Program-made: the position numbers and the translations under genes | The notes under the pieces: generated by a model | Seen by the model: only the letters and a program-made list of their open reading frames with translations | Databases searched by the model: none | Told to the model about the DNA's origin: nothing | Shown: positions 60,020-64,000 of the stretch, one piece after another | Layout: each line of letters begins with the position of its first letter | Numbering within the stretch: position 1 is the stretch's first letter | Assembly: GCA_036971615.1 (NCBI GenBank) | Contig: JAYKKR010000021.1 | Span: 124,001-188,000, forward strand | From: Amyloporia xantha | Taxonomy: Eukaryota; Basidiomycota; Agaricomycetes; Polyporales; Adustoporiaceae | DNA length: 64,000 nt | Reading direction: 5' to 3'

Positions 60020-60211
60020 TCTGCTTATCTAATACAACCCCGAACAAATGCAGGTGCGTCGAGCTCCAGTTTCCAACGGCCAAATCAGAGTTGATTTGCC
60101 AGTTTCCGGGCTTTGCCGGATTCTCGGGCATCTCGGGCAGTTGGAAACCAGAATGGAATCTGGCTCGAAACTGGGTGGAAACTGGGCGGAAACCCTACTG
60201 TGGATACCCCT
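60020..60211 (-). repeat. Right 192-bp arm of foldback element
   Basis: Inverted copy of 59347-59538 with one base difference seen. Confidence 0.85.
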
Positions 60212-60263
60212 ATTGACATCCACGTCGACAGTGACGCTATGGTAAAATGGTGAAAAGATCAAA

Positions 60264-61231
60264 TTACTTAGAGTCCCCGACGTTAAATACACTCAGCAAT
60301 GCGAAACATCCATACAGCAGTCCAACAGGGTATGCCACCAGAAATCGCTGGTCGGACATCCTAAGTACCGCAACGAAGATACCTGATGCTGCATAGGTAC
60401 ACCACAGGATCGACAATATGGACAACACATAGCCCAGAGATCCACTTCGAAAGAAAGTCAGCTCTCACTTGTGAGCATAAGGACTGGCAGACGTACTCAA
60501 GCGTGACCATGACGCTTAACGCGCCGACTACGACCATAGGTAGTAGACAGTATCCCAGCACGGACACGACCCGATATGCATCTATGCCACTCTCAGACAT
60601 CAGATTTAGTAGCGTGTATATGGAAGCGGAGCCTAATAGGCCGACTCCATAAATATAGCCAAATTGTGGCTTTCCAGACTATGCAGGCGAGAGTCCAATG
60701 TGTTACAGGCTGTTACAGTTCAATAGGATGAGAAGGTGACTTACCAATAGCAGGAATGTGCCGAAACAAAGGAAGAATAGCAGAGGGCCAGCCAGGTCAG
60801 CGTCGTCCATGATGCGTTCGTCTACCCGCCGGAGAGGATTCAGCACAGCAAGAGACTTTGCACGGATGTGTGAGAAGTTAATTCCGAGTTCTGCACCTCA
60901 TATTAGCTATGCAATCAGACCGTGATACAGACAAAGGCGGACCTTCCAGCAGTGGTGGTTCGCCCTCGAAACCACCTGTTCCAAATGCCGTCCACCAACC
61001 GCCTACTGGCTGGATGTTGCCACCATACCCTGGTGGAGCCCCTTGCTGGGATATCGACCCTTGTGCACCCATATTTCCCTCGAGACTGGGGCGCGAGCCG
61101 GTGTAGAAGCTGCTGCTAACAGGGCTCGGTGCATAGAACTGGAGGGGGACGCCCTGCGCGGGGGGTGCGCCTGCATAGTACTGATTTTGGGAGGACGACG
61201 CGCCGTATGCGTTGTTGTTTTCCTGCCACAT
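60264..61231 (-). CDS. YIP1: Yip1-family Rab-associated membrane protein
   Basis: Yip1 binds Rab GTPases and works in ER-to-Golgi vesicle formation. The start at 61231 is [19 protein letters not shown]. The N-terminal cytosolic half is Gly/Pro/Gln/Ser-rich ([18 protein letters not shown]), then [11 protein letters not shown]. The conserved entry [21 protein letters not shown] is followed by [88 protein letters not shown] and [20 protein letters not shown], matching the five-helix Yip1 domain. It ends NVGDSK at 60264. About 270 residues, four exons. The order (acidic GEPPLLEELG-type motif, then Yip1 domain) favours Yip1 over Yip4/5. Divergent from NSA2 with a 178-bp gap. Confidence 0.9.
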
Positions 61232-61409
61232 TTTTGTCGAAGAGGGATTGAGTAGAAAAGGATGGCGGGGGAATGCGCAGTTGGGTATTTACGTGGAACC
61301 TCGAGGAGGACGGTGAGGTCCTCACTGGACGCCAATAGGCGCGCGCCTAGCATCCTCACAATGCCTGATCGGGTAATTGTCTTTTATTTAGCTCCTGACC
61401 TCCACCGCC

Positions 61410-62481
61410 ATGGTAAGTTTTGTTTCTCTTCATCGGACCTGGGTGGTTTGCTGACATTCGTATCTCTTTATAGCCTCAGGTACGTTTATAACGCATCCAA
61501 CGTTGTCATATACACCTCTGAAAGTGATCTAGAACGAGTACATTGAGGAGCACATTAAGCGACATGGTCGGCGGTTAGATTATTACGAGCGCAAGTAAGT
61601 CCTACATCTACAGCCTCTGCATACCCTTTAGTGGCTAACGTTGTGTCCACCATCAAGACGCAAGCGCGAGGCTCGTGAGGCTCACCGTTCTTCAGCTACC
61701 GCACAGAAGGCTTTCGGTCTAAAGGCGAAGATCCTGCACGCCAAGCGCCATGCTGAAAAGGTTCAGCTCAAGAAGACCCTGAAGGCGCACGACGAGCGCA
61801 ATGTCAAGCAGAAAGACTCGGCGTCGGTACCTGATGGTGCTCTCCCGACATACCTGCTCGATCGTGAGGGCCAGAAGGATGCAAAAGCACTGTCCTCGGC
61901 GATCAAGGAGAAGCGAAAGGACAAGGCGGCGAAGTACGCTGTACCATTGCCCAAGGTCAGGGGCATTGCGGAGGACGAGATGTTCAAGGTCATGAGGACG
62001 GGAAAGAGCAAGAAGAAAGCTTGGAAGCGGATGGTCACGAAGGCGACCTTTGTCGGGGAGGGCTTTACGCGAAAACCGGTCAAGATGGAGAGATTTATCC
62101 GGCCAATGGCATTACGCTATCGAAAGGCGAACGTCACGCATCGTGCGTTTACTCAATATGACGGGCTGATTCACTGTACTGACTCGTGCTCCACAGCTGA
62201 TCTCAAAGCAACTTTCCAGCTGCAAATTCTCGGCGTGAAGAAAAACCCACAGTCCCCGATGTACACCCAGCTTGGTGTTCTGACGAAGGGTACGGTCATC
62301 GAGGTGAACGTTTCAGAGCTGGGTATGGTCACTGCGGGCGGCAAGGTCGTATTTGGGAAGTACGCCCAAATTACGAACAACCCCGAAAATGATGGCTGCA
62401 TCAATGCTGTATTGCGTGAGTATTCCTTGGTCTTTTTTGCTATTTACTCGCTTGCTGACCCTGCTTTCTACAGTCGTATAA
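61410..62481 (+). CDS. NSA2: Ribosome biogenesis protein Nsa2
   Basis: Pre-60S assembly factor acting with the AAA ATPase Rea1 on 27S rRNA processing in the nucleolus. The first coding exon is just ATG (61410-61412), the second a 6-nt micro-exon CCTCAG (61474-61479), and the third starts AACGAG at 61533; spliced they read [24 protein letters not shown]. The next exon starts at 61658 ([12 protein letters not shown]). The body shows [57 protein letters not shown] and [15 protein letters not shown]. The C-terminal S8e-like beta domain reads [35 protein letters not shown], ending GCINAVLLV with TAA at 62479-62481. About 260 residues, as in yeast. The N-terminus agrees with the nearly invariant family start, which fixes the micro-exon model. 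Confidence 0.94.
61474..61479 (+). other. 6-nt micro-exon of NSA2 encoding Pro-Gln
   Basis: CCTCAG is preceded by TCTCTTTATAG and followed by GTACGT. Both introns are in phase 0, and the residues P-Q match the conserved second and third positions of Nsa2. Confidence 0.88.
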
Positions 62482-63094
62482 TAGTTCTTTTGCCCTCCAT
62501 ATCCCACTTGTATCGTGTACGCACCTTCGTTTTCTGCATCATCTATCGTACAATCAGGTCGCCCGGCCTTCTATGTAGCTCATGTCTTAGGATCTATGAT
62601 ACACTTCAGCAAAGCTTCGGCTCTTATGACATCGTGTCGCGTGTCGTACGTTGTGCGATGCAAGCCGTCAGTCTACTGATATTGGACAAACGACTTCGAC
62701 ATTTGGTAGATGTATGTGCTATCATGAGGAGCTAGACATTGGAGGTGCCGAGCCAATGCGTGGTAGCGAGATAGCTCGACCCTTTGGTAATGAAGGCGGG
62801 GCAAGCCACCCCAGTCCGCCAGCTAGTGTCTAACCGACGGTAGATGAACTGGGATACATGTCGAGCGAAAGTGTGTGCTCAGAAAGTAGTCGACTCCTCA
62901 AAGCTTCCTGAGTAAATGCTCTCCATCTTGGCCAGGCTGTGAAGACGAAAGCTGTTTACTTCCTCCAGATAATATTTAACGATCGTTGTAGAAGGAGCCA
63001 ATACAGACTTGTCAGCATCGGCAATCTCGCATGATCGAACTTGTCACATGCCCAGCCCAACCGCGTCCATCGTCGAATCTCTCCTCTTCTCACC
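62482..63094. other. Intergenic, NSA2 to PRKRIP1-like gene
   Basis: 613 bp holding the NSA2 3' UTR and the downstream promoter. No coding exon, repeat or RNA gene recognised. Confidence 0.5.
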
Positions 63095-63834
63095 ATGTCT
63101 GCTTCACCTCCTCCAACATCCCAGTCCACCGCAGGCCCCGCAAATCGACATGCACCCAATCCAGTCGAGCGCCAGCGCATGCAGCTCGAAAAGCTGCTCA
63201 AAGACCCATCCAAACCAGCATACGTCCCGCCGCCGCCGAAGGAGAAGACCATCAGGCCCGCGAGGGAGATGATGAAGAACGTCCAGGGCTCCAGTGCCGG
63301 CGCGGGCAGTGGCGAGTTCCACGTCTACAAGGCGAGCCGGCGGAGAGAGTACGAGAGGCTGAAGCTCATGGACGATGAAGCGCAAAAGGTGCGTCCTGCG
63401 GACAGCCCTTGTGCCCCGGTAGTCCGTGCATGCTGACCTTCTGCGGCACGACGTGCCATATCCTCAAGGAAGCAGACACGAACGAGTTTGAGCGCAAGCG
63501 GAAAGAGCGGGAAGCGCAGGCCGATGCCAAAACGGCGAAGAACAGAGCGAAGCGGCAGAAGAAGAAAGGGCGGGCAAAAGGGGGCGTAGCAGAGAAGGAG
63601 GACACCTCGGCGATAGGACCATCCAGAGACGCTCCGGACGTCCCGTTGAAGAAGAGACGGCTCGTGAATGGAAAGGAGCTGGTCTTCAGGCTACCAGGGG
63701 AGGAGAGCGACGATGATGACGAAGACGACGTTGGTCCCGCTCCTGACGGCGACAACATGGCTGCATATGAGTCAATGCCTGTGCCAGTGGTCGATTCGCA
63801 TCGGATCACCATTCACGAGGAGGACCCTCTGTGA
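63095..63834 (+). CDS. PRKRIP1-like (DUF1168) spliceosome-associated protein
   Basis: Highly charged nuclear protein; human PRKRIP1 is found in catalytically active spliceosomes (C* and later complexes). The start at 63095 is MSASPPPTSQSTAGPANRH. The family signature follows: NPVERQRMQLEKLLKDPSKP, then AYVPPPPKEKTIRPAREMMKNVQGSSAGAGSGEFHVYKASRRREYERLKLMDDEAQK, shown here as adjacent segments. One intron (GTGCGT..CTCAAG, about 63388-63470) leads to EADTNEFERKRKEREAQADAKTAKNRAKRQKKK, a basic coiled coil. The C-terminus is acidic (GEESDDDDEDDVGP) and ends HEEDPL at 63834. About 220 residues. An upstream in-frame start at 63041 is possible, but 63095 matches the usual short N-terminus. Confidence 0.88.
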
Positions 63835-64000
63835 CCACCACACGTACTGCTAGAAGTCCGGCGCAGGTATATGCCTTCAGTTTATTATGATGTATCCCCC
63901 ACGGGTTAATTTATCTTTGCAATAGGCTGTATGTAGGATGTCTACGTCGGCTGGCTATGACGGGCGTGTCCTTTTCATGAAACGTCCTCACTCGATGTGG

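Larger units (their letters stand above)
59347..60211. mobile_element. 865-bp foldback element with 192-bp terminal inverted repeats
   Basis: The arms 59347-59538 and 60020-60211 are reverse complements over 192 bp, with one mismatch noted (TTTGTTTGGGG versus TTTGTTCGGGG). The ends read AGGGGTATCCACAGT inward. The flanking trinucleotide ATT occurs on both sides (59344-59346 and 60212-60214), a plausible 3-bp target duplication. The arms contain degenerate CAGTTTCC/GGAAACTGG words that repeat internally. The 481-bp centre has no convincing open frame, so the element is non-autonomous. It sits between the convergent Csf1 and Yip1 genes, 52 bp from the Yip1 stop. Near-identical arms indicate recent insertion or gene conversion. 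Confidence 0.85.

Noticed and set aside
59345..60292. Matching peptides read from both arms of the foldback element
   Set aside because: They are the same inverted-repeat DNA read on opposite strands, not a duplicated gene.
62651..62833. Small open frame downstream of NSA2
   Set aside because: Lies in the 3' UTR after the resolved Nsa2 stop (62479-62481). Not conserved-looking.
1..64000. CRISPR arrays, bacterial operons, prophage, tRNA or rRNA genes
   Set aside because: Intron-rich eukaryotic DNA. No regularly spaced repeats, and no sequence with both a T-loop GGTTCRA box and a matching A-box was found on visual scan. A tRNAscan run would be decisive.

Overview
The window is nuclear DNA of a filamentous fungus, most likely an agaricomycete basidiomycete. 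The evidence is a dense set of conserved fungal housekeeping genes broken by many 40-90 nt GT-AG introns, several micro-exons of 6-15 nt, short intergenic gaps, and a typical basidiomycete repertoire (Mgs1, Csf1, a TRP/ML-domain FLC protein, a Clr4-like H3K9 methyltransferase, an Arb2-tailed class II HDAC). I cannot assign a species. Gene spans below run from start to stop codon and include introns. I read the exon joins by eye from splice sites, reading frame and protein family sense.

Layout. 1-6.1 kb: 3' end of eIF3c (+), eIF2B gamma (-), and a Ste20/germinal-centre-type kinase (+). 6.1-12.1 kb: APS kinase (-), two divergent pyroglutamyl-peptidase paralogues (-/+), and the AAA+ ATPase Mgs1/WRNIP1 (+). 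12.1-13.0 kb: a gap holding a 530-bp inverted-repeat element. 13.0-18.9 kb: a very long Suv39/Clr4-type H3K9 methyltransferase (-). 19.7-40.2 kb: three paralogous membrane-anchored double amidohydrolases (A, B, C), all on +, interleaved with minus-strand genes: an HDA1/Clr3-type deacetylase, ATP synthase OSCP and an FLC/TRP-like membrane protein. 40.3-47.5 kb: ERCC1/Rad10 (+), a large probable SMC5/6-associated protein (-), a Dsc4-like DUF1746 protein (+) and a twin-CX9C NDUFAF8-like protein (-). 47.9-59.2 kb: the giant lipid-transfer protein Csf1 (+). 59.3-60.2 kb: an 865-bp foldback element. 60.3-64 kb: Yip1 (-), Nsa2 (+) and a PRKRIP1-like splicing factor (+).

How the genes relate. There is no obvious pathway cluster. 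The most coherent theme is the 13-40 kb block. Each amidohydrolase paralogue is the plus-strand partner of a divergent gene pair. The partners of A and B are homologues of the two classic fission-yeast silencing enzymes (Clr4-like and Clr3-like), and the partner of C is the FLC gene. Each paralogue joins an amidohydrolase half with an intact HxH metal motif to a second half whose HxH is lost, and all three keep the same pair of adjacent 11- and 12-nt micro-exons. DNA-repair genes (Mgs1, Rad10, the SMC5/6-like factor) are also over-represented, and two of their promoters carry ACGCGT boxes.

Quality caution: ATP5 and the Dsc4-like gene each need single-base corrections (apparent extra bases in short runs) to read through. 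This suggests indel errors in the assembly or, less likely, real lesions.
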